A program made the position numbers and the translations under genes. Shown one piece after another: positions 8,257-18,700 of a stretch of DNA of 64,000 bases. How positions within the stretch are numbered: position 1 is the first letter of the stretch; every line of letters begins with the position of its first letter. Source of the stretch: JBFWUW01 sp050247075 (GTDB taxonomy: Bacteria; Planctomycetota; Planctomycetia; Pirellulales; JBFWUW01). The notes under the pieces are model-generated. The model saw only the letters and a program-made list of their open reading frames with translations. It was not told the origin of the DNA and did not search any database. The DNA lies in contig JBFWUW010000020.1 of NCBI GenBank assembly GCA_050247075.1, forward strand, positions 27,600 to 91,599. The letters run 5' to 3'.

Positions 8257-9699
8257 CTATTTCGGCGGCAAGAACCGGTCGGCAATCCAATCGCCCACGG
8301 CGGCCAAGGCCTGGGGGGCAAAGGTCTCTTCGATCTGCCCATACTCGTCGGGCATACCAGTTGTGCAATGTTGAAACAGGTGGTTCAGGCCTTCCAACTC
8401 GCGGATGGAATAATCGGCATTGCCCGCCGCCCGCAAGGCTTTGTCGATCTCTGGCATGTTCTGCAAGGGATCAACTTGCACATCTTTCTCGCCCACGATG
8501 GCTAGCACCGGGCAGCGCAGCCTGGCTAGTGCTGGCCGTGGGTCGTGCCGCAGAAAGAACCGCAAGGCCGGCGACAGCAACGCGCGGGCTTGGGCGTCGA
8601 TTTGCTTGGCGCGAAGTTCCGGATCGGGATCGGCCTGGCCCGGTAACTGAGGTTGCTCGTCCAGCAGTGTCTTAAGTTGTTGCTCCAAGGCATTGTTGTC
8701 GGTCTCGGTGCGCAACAGCAAGAAGATCTTCTTTTGCAGATCGACCATTTGGCGCGATTGCTCCTGGGGGAGTTTGGCCGCTGCCGCAACCTGTTCGACT
8801 TGCCGCACCACAATCTCGTCTCCTGGCACGCCTGGCCCGGCCAGCATGATCACGAAGGCCACATCGGCCGAACGGCTGGCGGCCAGCGGACCGACGATGC
8901 CCCCTTCGCTATGCCCGATCAGCCCAATCTGTCGCGGGTTGATCTCTGGGCGGGCTTGCAGAAATGCCACGGCAGCCAGGGCATCGTCCGCCAGATCGCT
9001 CAGAGTCGCTTCGCTGAGTTGGCCATTCGAGCCCCCCACGCCGCGATCGTCCAACCTCAACACCGCCAGTCCGCGCCGCGTAAGATAGTCGGCCAGCACC
9101 AAAAACGGCTTGTGGTCCAGCAGCGTTTCGTCGCGGTCTTGCTCCCCGCTGCCGGTAATCAACAGCACCGCCGGCACGTCGCGGGCGTCTTTTGGCAAGG
9201 TCAATGTACCGGCCAGCTTGATCTTGGCCGGCATGTTCTCCACCGTTACTTGTTCCTCAACGTAGGGATAAGGGGGACGTGGTTGTTGCGGCCGGCTCGG
9301 TTCCGGCACTTTTTCAACACGTTGAATCGTCAGCGGCAGTTCCAGCACGCCTTGCTGTTTCCAACGTCCGGCTACTTCGTTGCCAGCGTCGTTGAGTTGG
9401 CCATCGAAGGTGGCCTTGATGAGTTTGGACTCCATCCGCACGCGGCCCGCCTTGTCGAGCGTGACCGTGTCGATGGCAATTCCCTTGGCACCCTGGTCGG
9501 GACTGTCGAGCGAAGCTTTCAGTCGGCCATCTTCTTGTAGATCGACATGCAGCACCAAACGCAGCTTAACGCCCCCAACTTGCAGGTCGCCGCTCCACAG
9601 GCCGGCTAGCGACTTCGGTTCGGCGGCAAGAGTTTTTGCCACGGAAAAGGGAACCAAGACCGCGGCCAAGGCGACGAATAGTGTTGTGCGGCGAAACAT
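8257..9699 (-). CDS. Secreted alpha/beta hydrolase (serine hydrolase)
   Basis: The 480-residue protein has a Sec signal peptide (RRTTLFVALAAVLVPFSVA, cleavage near 25) and a beta-sandwich-like N-terminal domain (about 30-130). The alpha/beta hydrolase domain follows. The nucleophile elbow is GHSEGG at 262-267 (Ser264); 'LLITGSGEQDRD' forms the oxyanion region. 'PVLAIVGEKDVQVDP' and 'LEGLNHLFQH' supply the likely Asp and His. This resembles periplasmic or extracellular esterase/peptidase-like hydrolases of the YqkD/dienelactone-hydrolase group. The substrate is unknown. It is divergent from the J-like protein at 9992. Confidence 0.88.
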   Translation of the reverse strand: MFRRTTLFVALAAVLVPFSVAKTLAAEPKSLAGLWSGDLQVGGVKLRLVLHVDLQEDGRLKASLDSPDQGAKGIAIDTVTLDKAGRVRMESKLIKATFDGQLNDAGNEVAGRWKQQGVLELPLTIQRVEKVPEPSRPQQPRPPYPYVEEQVTVENMPAKIKLAGTLTLPKDARDVPAVLLITGSGEQDRDETLLDHKPFLVLADYLTRRGLAVLRLDDRGVGGSNGQLSEATLSDLADDALAAVAFLQARPEINPRQIGLIGHSEGGIVGPLAASRSADVAFVIMLAGPGVPGDEIVVRQVEQVAAAAKLPQEQSRQMVDLQKKIFLLLRTETDNNALEQQLKTLLDEQPQLPGQADPDPELRAKQIDAQARALLSPALRFFLRHDPRPALARLRCPVLAIVGEKDVQVDPLQNMPEIDKALRAAGNADYSIRELEGLNHLFQHCTTGMPDEYGQIEETFAPQALAAVGDWIADRFLPPK

Positions 9700-9747
9700 T
9701 TGTCAGGCCCACCGGAAGAACGGAACCAATACAGCGACAAGTGGTTG

Positions 9748-9753
9748 TATAAT
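9748..9753 (+). promoter_or_regulatory. Possible -10 box (TATAAT) in the divergent intergenic region
   Basis: An exact TATAAT lies between the divergent hydrolase and J-like genes. No convincing -35 box is found 16-18 bp upstream, so this is only a candidate for the plus-strand promoter of the gene at 9992, which would then have a leader of about 235 nt. Confidence 0.3.
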
Positions 9754-9991
9754 AAGGAGTTCACCGGCCACTGGCGACACGGAAACGACCGCCAAGGAAA
9801 TTCAACGCTTGCAGCATCGGCCCGCGGGCCTGATAATCGAACAGACAGCCCCACACGGCGGGTGGTGTCGCTTCCACGGCCTGTTGCTTCAGGGGGGACG
9901 GGCACTTCGCGACACCACGAATTTTCCACCAATACCGCCAACGGATCAGAGCCAGCCCCCATGGTTCTACAGGCTGCCGAGGAGCTTTTTG

Positions 9992-12832
9992 ATGAGTGAA
10001 AAATTCGATCCTTATCACAAATGGCTCGGTATTCCCAAGCCCGAACAGCCACCCCACCACTATCGTTTGCTGGGGGTGGCGCTTTACGAGTCTGATCCCG
10101 ATGTGATTGAAGGCGCGGCGGATCGCCAGATGGCGCATGTGCAGACGCACAAGTCCGGACCGCATTCGGCGGTGTCGCAGCAATTGTTGAACGAGCTCTC
10201 GGCCGCCAAGTTGTGCCTGTTGAACCCTAAGAAGAAGGCCGCTTACGACACACAGCTCAAGGCCAAATTAAAACCAGCCGCCGCTGCCCTACCGGTTGCC
10301 GCAGTGGCCAAACCGGTCTTGCCGGAAGAGGAGAATGTCCTGGCGGTCAATCTGGTCACCGACCCGGCTGGCAGCTTTGTCGGCGGGTCTTCGGTCTCAA
10401 CGATCGGCAGGGGCCGCACCGCGGCTGCGGCGCTGCGCAAAAAGAAGCAACAGCAAACTGCAATGATGACGGCGGGGTTGGCGGTGGCATTGGCCGCGGC
10501 CGTGGGCTTGGCCGGCTGGAAGTTAATGGCGGGCTCGCCCGAGGAACTGCCGCTAGACGACGGCTCAAACTCGCCCGCCCAAGTGGCCCAGCAAGTTCCA
10601 GATAAGCCAACCGAAAAGCCCGCCAAGAAAACGCCCGCCGAGAAGAAACCGGACAAGAACGTACAACCGGGCAAGAACAAGCCACCCATCGAGAAAAACG
10701 ATCCGCCTACGAATAAGGGAAAGAACGAGCCGCCCGATCTCAAACAGCCGGTGAACTTGCTCGAGCGGGTCAATCTGGCGCAGGACATAACGTCGGGCAG
10801 TTGGGAATTGGCCCGCGGGGTTTTGTCGTCGAGCGACAGCGATAAGAACGCCGTCGTGCAGTTTGCCGTGGAACCTCCCAGCGACTACAGCCTGACGCTG
10901 GAAGTCGAACCCAGCGAAAAGTACGAGTCGCTCTTCGTGGGCGTGCCGGTTGCCGGCCGCACCGTGATGGCGATCATCGACGGCTGGAACCGCACGGCCA
11001 GCGGGCTGCACCTGGTCGACAAAAAAGAGGCCAAGGATAACGTCACCACCAATCGTGGCGGTCCCCGTCTTAAGGCGGGGGAGACGAACCTAGTCGTGGC
11101 CGAGGTGCGGCAGCGCGGCTTGGTGCGCGTGTCGGTCAACGATCAACAGGTCTTTGAGTGGCAGGGCAAGCCAGAGCAACTCTCGCATTACGAAATGTGG
11201 GCACCGGTAGAGCATCCGGGCCGTCCCTTTATCGGCGGGCACTACGGCTACAAATTTTCGCGGGTAGAGCTGGCTTTGCTGCCGCGGGAAGAACCGGTCA
11301 AGATTGCCAAATCCAACCCTCCCAAAAAGCCCAAAGACGAACCTAACGAAAAAAACAAGGGCGATTTGAGTTCCGTTGGCATGGGACCTAAGAACAAGCA
11401 ACCGGTCCCCGATGGCGATGAGCTGGGCAAGTTGCGAAAAGAGATTCGCGATGAATACCAGAAGGACTTCGCTGATGCGCGCACCGCCGAGGAAAAGGGC
11501 GACCTGGCCGACAAACTGTTCCATTGGGGGCTCGATCCCGCCGATCCGTTGCCCAGGCGGTATGCCCTGATGGAAGAGGGCCGCCAGATGGCCGCCGAGG
11601 TTGGGCGGATTGAGTTGGTACTCAATTGCATCGCCGAACTGCGCAAGCCGTTTGATGTCGACGTGCTGGCCTTGCAATGCGACTCACTCACCAAGGCCGC
11701 CAAGGCAACAGGTGTCGACCATGCATTGCTGGCCGCCACTTGTCTCGATCTGGTGGACGGCGCGGTGGACGACGAACGCTACGAACAGGCCGAAATCTTG
11801 AGCGGGCTGGCCAAGGCCGAAGCCATCAAAGCCAAGGATGCCGACTTGCGAGAATCAGCGGCCGAGAAAGAGGCCTTCGTGCGGCGATTGATGAGCGAAA
11901 AGGACGCCGTGGCCGAGGCCCGCGCAACCTTGGAGAAAGACGCCTACGACCTGCAAGCCAATCTCACCTTGGGCAAGCATTTGTGCCTGCTGCGCGGCGC
12001 GTGGGAAGAGGGCCTGCCGCTGCTGGCCAAAGGGGCCGATGAGACCTTGCAAGAACTAGCCGAATTGGAACAGGCCGAGCCTGATGATTCCGAGGCACAA
12101 GATAAACTGGGCGATGCCTGGTGGGAGGCCGCCGCCAAGGCACCCGCCGCTGAACGCGAAGACTACAAGGATCGTGCCCGCTACTGGTACGAGCAAGCCC
12201 TGCCCAGCCTGGCTGGTGCCCGCAAGAATACCGTCGAAGGCCGGCTGGGAATCAAGAGCGGCAGCCCGGCCTCGACGGCCCTTTCTCCGCTGGATATTTT
12301 GCTGAAGAAAGCGGCTACGGCCTTGAAGTCCAAGCGGGTCAGCCCCACGTCGGTCGTGGGGACGAATCGCGGGGCCAAAGCCTTCGACGAGATCAACAAG
12401 GATGGCGGCGTGCTGATCGGCTTTCAGATCAGCCTGCAAACTTCGAACGACGACACCTACATTCGCTCGCTGCAGCCAATCTACATGACGTCCGAAGGGC
12501 GCAAGACAGGCTCAACGTATGGCCGCGTCAATCGCAATCGGCAAGTTACGATTGAAGCCAAGGAAGGCTACGTCGTAACGCAAGTCACGCTGCGGCCCAA
12601 CCGAGGCAACGCCACCAATATCACCGGGCTGGGTGTGACCTTCGCCAAACTCAGCCCGCGCGGCCTGGGCCGCAAACCAGACGACCTCTACCAAAGCGAC
12701 TGGATCGGCGACAACAACCAGGCCAACATCGTCTCGCTGGGAGTCGTCGGCAAGGCGATCATGGGAATCTTCGGCTTCGAGCGCAACAACAACGATTATC
12801 CGACGGGCCTGGGAATCTACGTGTTGCCGTAG
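9992..12832 (+). CDS. Large J-like-domain/TPR membrane protein with a C-terminal beta-rich domain
   Basis: The start at 9992 is chosen because GAGGAG lies 8 nt upstream and the conserved module begins there (MSEKFDPYHKWLGIPKPEQ); the frame upstream is antisense to the hydrolase. Of 946 residues, 1-90 form a J-like helical module ('HYRLLGV', 'AADRQMAHV', 'LLNELSAAKLCLL', 'AAYDTQLK') lacking the HPD motif of true DnaJ. A transmembrane helix follows at about 152-172 and a Lys/Pro-rich linker at about 190-250. Then come a beta-sandwich-like region with 'LVVAEVRQRGLVRVSVNDQ', TPR-like helices and a Gly/Asn-rich C-terminal beta domain. The module is shared with the pseudokinase at 47086. Function is unknown; it is probably a surface or cell-wall associated protein. 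Confidence 0.8.
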   Translation: MSEKFDPYHKWLGIPKPEQPPHHYRLLGVALYESDPDVIEGAADRQMAHVQTHKSGPHSAVSQQLLNELSAAKLCLLNPKKKAAYDTQLKAKLKPAAAALPVAAVAKPVLPEEENVLAVNLVTDPAGSFVGGSSVSTIGRGRTAAAALRKKKQQQTAMMTAGLAVALAAAVGLAGWKLMAGSPEELPLDDGSNSPAQVAQQVPDKPTEKPAKKTPAEKKPDKNVQPGKNKPPIEKNDPPTNKGKNEPPDLKQPVNLLERVNLAQDITSGSWELARGVLSSSDSDKNAVVQFAVEPPSDYSLTLEVEPSEKYESLFVGVPVAGRTVMAIIDGWNRTASGLHLVDKKEAKDNVTTNRGGPRLKAGETNLVVAEVRQRGLVRVSVNDQQVFEWQGKPEQLSHYEMWAPVEHPGRPFIGGHYGYKFSRVELALLPREEPVKIAKSNPPKKPKDEPNEKNKGDLSSVGMGPKNKQPVPDGDELGKLRKEIRDEYQKDFADARTAEEKGDLADKLFHWGLDPADPLPRRYALMEEGRQMAAEVGRIELVLNCIAELRKPFDVDVLALQCDSLTKAAKATGVDHALLAATCLDLVDGAVDDERYEQAEILSGLAKAEAIKAKDADLRESAAEKEAFVRRLMSEKDAVAEARATLEKDAYDLQANLTLGKHLCLLRGAWEEGLPLLAKGADETLQELAELEQAEPDDSEAQDKLGDAWWEAAAKAPAAEREDYKDRARYWYEQALPSLAGARKNTVEGRLGIKSGSPASTALSPLDILLKKAATALKSKRVSPTSVVGTNRGAKAFDEINKDGGVLIGFQISLQTSNDDTYIRSLQPIYMTSEGRKTGSTYGRVNRNRQVTIEAKEGYVVTQVTLRPNRGNATNITGLGVTFAKLSPRGLGRKPDDLYQSDWIGDNNQANIVSLGVVGKAIMGIFGFERNNNDYPTGLGIYVLP

Positions 12833-12865
12833 GGGTATTCGGTGTTTCGTACCGAGGGTGGTTCG

Positions 12866-14101
12866 TTAAGGCCCGCTCAGTTTTGGCCGCCAACGGCTGG
12901 CTAGCCGCAGCGTGGGGCGTTCAACGCCCACATACAGCAGATAGGCCGCCGCGATTGCCGCCAGGACGGCGAGAACCGTCCACATTAGCGCGAACCCAGG
13001 GTGGTCGCCGGTCCAGCGGTACCCCCAGTTCACTATGACATGGCTGACTGGATAGTGGATCAGGTACAGGCTGTACGAAATGCGGCCAAGAAACTGCAGC
13101 CAGCGGTGCCTGCCGATGCTGCCTAGCATGCCATGCGAGCCAATCACGTAAATGGCCACGCCGGCCATCCAGGCCACGGCAATTTCGATCGTCCAATGTC
13201 GGGTAGCTTCGGCCGCGCTCGGCAGATCCGATTCTTCCGTGCTGAACCAGGCATAGCGGGCCGCCATCAGCGTGGCATAACTCCAAAAGGCCCAGGCGGG
13301 AATGCGGCCTTCCAATGTCCAATGAATCAGCATGCCCAGAAAAAACATCCAGAAATAACGCAGCACACAGGCGTCGCTCTTGAATGGCGCTAGCCACTGG
13401 CTGCCGGCGAAGTCAAACAAATGCTCCTTGTCGTAAATGGCCAACGAAACCAAGGCCAGCGGAAAAAAGCAGGCACACAATCCGGCTCCGCCCCCCAAAT
13501 TCCGCCAAGAACTTGCGCCGCAACAAGCTTGCACCAGGCCCAACAAGGCCGTGTATAAGAGATAGAACTGAACCTCGATGCATAACGTCCACAGCCCCAC
13601 CGAAAGGTTGCCGTAACCCAACGCATTTTGCAGATAGAAGGCATGTGACAAGATCTGTCCGCCCGTCGGCCCGGGATCAAGCGGCGACTCGGTAATGGGC
13701 GAGGGGATATGCCACAACCGCGGACCCCAGGCATGCAACACTAAGACCAGGCCAATCGTGGCCCAATAGGGCGGATCGAGCCGCAAAGATCGGCGTAAGG
13801 CGTAATTGCCCAGGTAGCCAGGAGTCACCCAGGCTCGCCGCAAAGAATACGCAATCACAAACCCGCTGATCACGAAAAATGCCTGCACGCCCATCCAACC
13901 CGACTCGATCAGGTTCTCGATCGGTGCCGGCAGCAACGCGGAAGCCGGTTCGGCCAACGGCCCATACCGCTCAATGTGGTATACGGCCACGGCCAAGGCC
14001 GCCAGTCCGCGCAAGGCGTCGATAAACACCAACCTCCCCTCTTGGATTGCTGGCCTGGCCCGCGGCAAGGCATCATCGGCCAGCGAAGGGGGAGTAGGCA
14101 T
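12866..14101 (-). CDS. Acyltransferase 3 family membrane O-acyltransferase (OafA/YrhL type)
   Basis: The family's first helix 'LVFIDALRGLAALAVAVYHIERYG' (split here at its conserved R-G and H) begins about 20 residues after the ATG at 14101, and roughly ten hydrophobic helices follow. Conserved points include Arg in 'DALRG', His in 'VYHIE', 'FFVISGFVIAYSLRR' and 'YSLYLIHYP'. Such enzymes transfer acetyl or other acyl groups to extracytoplasmic glycans or lipids. An upstream in-frame ATG at 14215 would add 38 residues without family similarity. The gene is convergent with the J-like protein (33-bp gap) and divergent from the efflux operon. Confidence 0.88.
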   Translation of the reverse strand: MPTPPSLADDALPRARPAIQEGRLVFIDALRGLAALAVAVYHIERYGPLAEPASALLPAPIENLIESGWMGVQAFFVISGFVIAYSLRRAWVTPGYLGNYALRRSLRLDPPYWATIGLVLVLHAWGPRLWHIPSPITESPLDPGPTGGQILSHAFYLQNALGYGNLSVGLWTLCIEVQFYLLYTALLGLVQACCGASSWRNLGGGAGLCACFFPLALVSLAIYDKEHLFDFAGSQWLAPFKSDACVLRYFWMFFLGMLIHWTLEGRIPAWAFWSYATLMAARYAWFSTEESDLPSAAEATRHWTIEIAVAWMAGVAIYVIGSHGMLGSIGRHRWLQFLGRISYSLYLIHYPVSHVIVNWGYRWTGDHPGFALMWTVLAVLAAIAAAYLLYVGVERPTLRLASRWRPKLSGP

Positions 14102-14292
14102 GTTAATCGAGAGGAGCAGGCGGCAACGATCCGGCAGTCGAATCGTTACGTCCTTCAGCGTAGCAAGCCGCAAGGCGCATTCGCAAGCGGAATTGTGCCC
14201 ATACAGACCACCCAATTCGTCCCATCGGACGGCGGATTAATTTGCCGAAATAGGCTGTTTCCGCCGGGGCAATCGCCGCTTATATTAGACCA

Positions 14293-15729
14293 ATGCGTCG
14301 AAGGCGGTTTTCAATGCTCCCTGCCTCGCCCGATATCCTTCCCGTGGCGATTATGTCATCCCAGCCCGTGCCTCACGATCGGCCATTGACGCCGCCTCTA
14401 TCCGCGGTCCCGGTTGCCGCGCGCACTAATCCCCGGCCGGTGGTCGAAATGCCAGGGCATTCCGCGCGCAAGTCCCGGTGGTGGATCGGCTTGCTGCTCA
14501 TAGCCGTCACGGCGGGAGTCCTTTGGCTGGCCGCCCCCTGGCTTCGCCAATTCGTACCCACGCTGGCGATTTGGCAACGGGGCGGAACGGCCGGCAACAC
14601 GGGAAGCAAGCCTCCTGCCCGCGAGATTCCGGTTGTGGTGGCTACGGCTCAAACGCGCGATGTGCCAATCTACCTGAATGCCTTGGGCACGGTCCAAGGG
14701 TTTCGCACCGTCACCATCCGCAGCCGTGTTGAGGGTGAACTGACCAAGGTTGCTTTTACCGAAGGCCAACTCGTTCGCCAGGGAGACTTGCTCGCCGAGA
14801 TCGACCCGCGGCAGTTCCAAGTTCAATTGAAACAAGCCCAGGCGCAACTCACCAAGGACCAGGCTGCCTTGCGGGTAGCCACCGCCGATTACAACCGCTA
14901 CGAAAAGCTGGTGGCCAACAACGCCGTCACGCAACAACAGCTCGACGCCACGCGCGGCCTGATGCAGCAGGCCCAAGGAGCCATCAAGGCCGACGAGGCC
15001 CAGATCGAAAGCGCCAATTTGCAATTGAGTTACTGCCAGATCACCTCCCCCATCGATGGCCGCATCGGCCTGCGCAACGTCGACCGGGGCAACATTGTCG
15101 CGGCCAACGACCCAACGGGCTTGGCGGTCGTCGCCCAGTTGCAGCCGATCGCGGTGCTGTTTCCCATTCCGCAGGATGAGATTGTGCGCGTGCAGCAGGC
15201 CTTCAACGCGGGAAAAAAGCTAGCCGTTCAGGCCTACGACCGCGGCCTGCAAAACAAGCTGGCTTCTGGCACGCTGTTGGCTATCGACAATCAGGTTGAC
15301 GCCGCCACCGGCACCGTGCGGATCAAGGCGGAGTTTGCCAACCAGGACAACCTTTTGTTTCCCAATCAGTTTGTCAACGCGCGGCTGCTGATCGAGACAC
15401 TGCCCGACGTGGTCGTCGTCCCCACCGCGGCCGTACAACGCGGGCCGGACGGGCACTTTGTCTACGTGCTGCAGTCAGACTCCACGGTGGAACCGCGGAT
15501 GATCGAAGCCGGGCCAAGCGAGGGTGACCAAACCGTGATTGAGCAAGGCCTGGCCCAGGGTGAGCAAGTCATCACCGAGGGTTTAGACAAACTGCAAAGC
15601 GGCTCCAAAGTTGTCGCGCGGGACAGTAAGCCAGCGACGGCGGACGACGTCCAACCGGAGAAAGCGGCCGACCACGCCACACCGCCCGTCCAACCGGTGA
15701 CGGACGAGAGCAAGCGCCGGGCTTCGTAG
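14293..15729 (+). CDS. RND efflux periplasmic adaptor (membrane fusion protein, MdtA-like)
   Basis: The 478-residue protein has a transmembrane/signal segment at about residues 65-82 (WWIGLLLIAVTAGVLWLAAPW). The standard fusion-protein order follows: beta-barrel/lipoyl half ('VTIRSRVEGELTKVAFTEGQ', 'GDLLAEIDPRQF'), alpha-hairpin with Gln/Ala-rich heptads ('AQLTKDQAALRVATADYNRYEKL'), second lipoyl half ('ITSPIDGRIGLRNVDRGNIV') and membrane-proximal barrel ('VPTAAVQRGPDGHFVYVL'). It bridges the two permeases encoded downstream (22-bp gap) to an outer-membrane channel, which is not encoded here. Alternative starts at 14314 and 14353 are possible; a TATATT at 14281 favours a later start. Confidence 0.92.
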   Translation: MRRRRFSMLPASPDILPVAIMSSQPVPHDRPLTPPLSAVPVAARTNPRPVVEMPGHSARKSRWWIGLLLIAVTAGVLWLAAPWLRQFVPTLAIWQRGGTAGNTGSKPPAREIPVVVATAQTRDVPIYLNALGTVQGFRTVTIRSRVEGELTKVAFTEGQLVRQGDLLAEIDPRQFQVQLKQAQAQLTKDQAALRVATADYNRYEKLVANNAVTQQQLDATRGLMQQAQGAIKADEAQIESANLQLSYCQITSPIDGRIGLRNVDRGNIVAANDPTGLAVVAQLQPIAVLFPIPQDEIVRVQQAFNAGKKLAVQAYDRGLQNKLASGTLLAIDNQVDAATGTVRIKAEFANQDNLLFPNQFVNARLLIETLPDVVVVPTAAVQRGPDGHFVYVLQSDSTVEPRMIEAGPSEGDQTVIEQGLAQGEQVITEGLDKLQSGSKVVARDSKPATADDVQPEKAADHATPPVQPVTDESKRRAS

Positions 15730-15750
15730 GCGTTTTCAGGCAGGTTCCGC

Positions 15751-18700
15751 ATGAATCCTTCCCGGCCATTCATTCTGCGGCCGGTTGGCACGGTGCTGTT
15801 CATGGCCGCCATTTTGCTGGCGGGGGGCATTGCCTACCGGCAGTTGCCGGTCTCGGCGCTGCCGCAGGTCGATTATCCGACCATCCAGGTGTTGACGTTC
15901 TACCCTGGCGCTAACCCGCAAGTGGTGACGTCGTCCATAACGGCTCCTCTGGAGCGGCAGTTCGGCCAGGTACCGGGTCTGACGCAGATGACCTCATCCA
16001 GCAGTGAAGGCTGCTCGGTGATCACCCTGCGGTTCAGCCTGGAGTTGGACATCGACATCGCCGAGCAGCAGGTGCAAGCGGCGATCAACTCGGCCAGCAC
16101 TTTCTTGCCGCGCGATCTGCCCAACCCGCCGATTTACAGCAAGACCAACCCAGCCGACGCGCCGATCCTCACGCTGGGCCTGACATCAGCCTCGCTGCCG
16201 CTGACCAAGGTGCAAGACTACGCCGACACGCGGCTAGCGCAGAAAATCTCGCAACTGTCGGGCGTAGGCATGGTTTCGCTGAGCGGCGGGCAAAAGCCGG
16301 CCGTCCGCATTCAGGCCAACCCCACGGCCCTGGCCGCGCTGGGCCTGGGTTTGGAGGACTTGCGGCTGGCCCTAACACAGGCCAGCGTCAACCAGGCCAA
16401 GGGAAGTTTCGATGGCAGCCTACAGGCTTACACCATCGGGGCCAACGACCAGTTGCTTTCGTCCGAGCAATACCGTGGGCTGATCGTGGCCTATCGAAAC
16501 AACGCGCCAATCAAGCTAGCCGACGTGGCCGACGTCGTGGACGATGCCGAAAACCTTCGCCAGGCCGCCTGGATGAACGATACGCCAGCCGTGATCGTCA
16601 ATATCCAGCGGCAGCCGGGGGCCAACATCATCGAAGTCGTCGATCGGGTCAAAGCCCTGCTTCCGCAATTGCAGGCTTCTCTGCCGGCGGCCATTGATGT
16701 GGCCGTGCTGACCGACCGCACGATTACCATTCGGGCCTCGGTGCATGAAGTACAGGTCGAGGTGCTGCTGGCGGTAGGCCTGGTGGTGCTGGTGATGTTT
16801 CTCTTTCTGCGCAACGTGCGGGCCACCATCATTCCCAGCGTGGCGGTGCCGTTGTCACTGGTCGGCACATTCGCCGCCATGTACCTGCTGCGGTACAGCC
16901 TCAACAATCTAACCCTCATGGCGCTGGTCATCTCGACCGGGTTCGTGGTCGATGACGCCATCGTGATGGTCGAAAACATCATCCGCTACATTGAGGCGGG
17001 CGAACGTCCGCTGCCGGCCGCGCTGCGGGGGGCGCAAGAGATCGGCTTCACCATCGTCTCCTTAAGTGTCTCGCTCATCGCGGTGCTGATCCCGCTGCTG
17101 TTCATGGGAGACATCGTCGGGCGGCTGTTTCGCGAGTTCGCCGTTACGCTCAGCGTGACGATCGTCGTCTCCGCGATAGTTTCGCTGACGCTCACGCCCA
17201 TGATGTGCGCCCAGATGCTGCGGCATGTGCAAGAGACGCGGCACGGCTGGCTGTTCCGCGTTTCAGAAGCGTCGTTCGACCTGGTGATTCGTCTGTATGG
17301 TCGTTCGTTGCGGGTCGTGCTGCGGGCACGTTTGCTGACGATGCTGGTAGCGGCCGCCACGTTGGCGGCCACGGTCTATCTGTACGCCATCGCGCCCAAG
17401 GGATTCTTTCCGGTGCAGGATACGGGCGTCATCTTGGGTATTTCCGAGGCCCCGCAAGATATTTCGTTTGTCGCCATGGCCCAGCGGCAGTTGGCGTTGA
17501 ATAAAGTCATCTTGCAAGATCCGGCCGTGGCCAGCCTGTCGTCGTTCATCGGCATCGACGGCACCAACATCACTGCCAACAGCGGCCGCATCCAGATCAA
17601 CCTGAAGCCGCTGCGGGAACGCCAGCTCAACGCCAGCCAGGTAATCCGCCGATTGCAGCCGTTGATCGAGCAGGTGCCGGGGATCGCCTTGTACATGCAG
17701 CCGGTCCAAGACCTGTCGGTCGAAACCAAAGTCAGCCGCACCCAATACCAGTACAGCCTGGAAGACCCCGACGCCCAGGAACTGGCCGAGTGGACCACGC
17801 GGCTGTACGAACGGCTGCGGGAACTGCCCCAACTGCGCGACGTGGCCACTGACCAGCAAAACGACGGGCTGCAATCGCAAGTGGTGATTGACCGCGACTC
17901 GGCGGCCCGGTTGGGCGTGACACCGCAAATGATCGACGACGCGCTGTACAACGCCTTTGGGCAACGGCAGATAAGCATCATGTTTACGCCGTCGAACCAG
18001 TATCGTGTCGTGCTGGAGGCACAACCGCGTTTCCGCGATAGCCCGTCCGACCTGCAAGACATCTACGTCCGCACGGCCGAAGGGGGCCAGGTGCAACTCT
18101 CGGCCATCACGGTTATCGAACAAATCCGCATGCCGCTGGCCATCAATCACCAGGGACAGTTTCCGGTAGCCACCATCTCGTTCAATCTGGCTCCTGGCGT
18201 TTCGTTGGGAAATGCCGTGCAGGCCGTTGAAGCGGCCCGGGCCGAGATCGGCTTGCCCGCCAGCATTCAGGCCGGCTTTCAGGGGACCGCCGAGGCCTTT
18301 CAAACCTCGCTTAAGAACGAACCGCTGTTGATTCTGGCCGCGCTGGTGGTGGTCTATATCGTGTTGGGCGTGCTGTACGAAAGCTACGTCCACCCCATCA
18401 CCATATTGTCCACCCTGCCCTCGGCCGGGGTGGGGGCGATTGCCGCCTTGCTGCTCTGCGGCGAGGACCTCAATGTGATTGCGCTGATTGGCATTATCTT
18501 GTTGATCGGCATCGTCAAGAAGAACGCCATCATGATGATCGACTTTGCCCTGGAGGCGGAACGCAACAGCGGCCTCAGCCCGCTCGATGCCATCTACGAG
18601 GCTTGCCTGCTGCGGTTTCGTCCGATCATGATGACCACCATGGCGGCCTTGTTGGGGGCGGTGCCGCTGGCCTTGGGGACCGGAGTAGGGTCGGAACTGC

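Noticed and set aside
9380..9991. Upstream extension of the large J-like protein
   Set aside because: It runs antisense through the hydrolase N-terminus; the conserved module and the Shine-Dalgarno site place the start at 9992.
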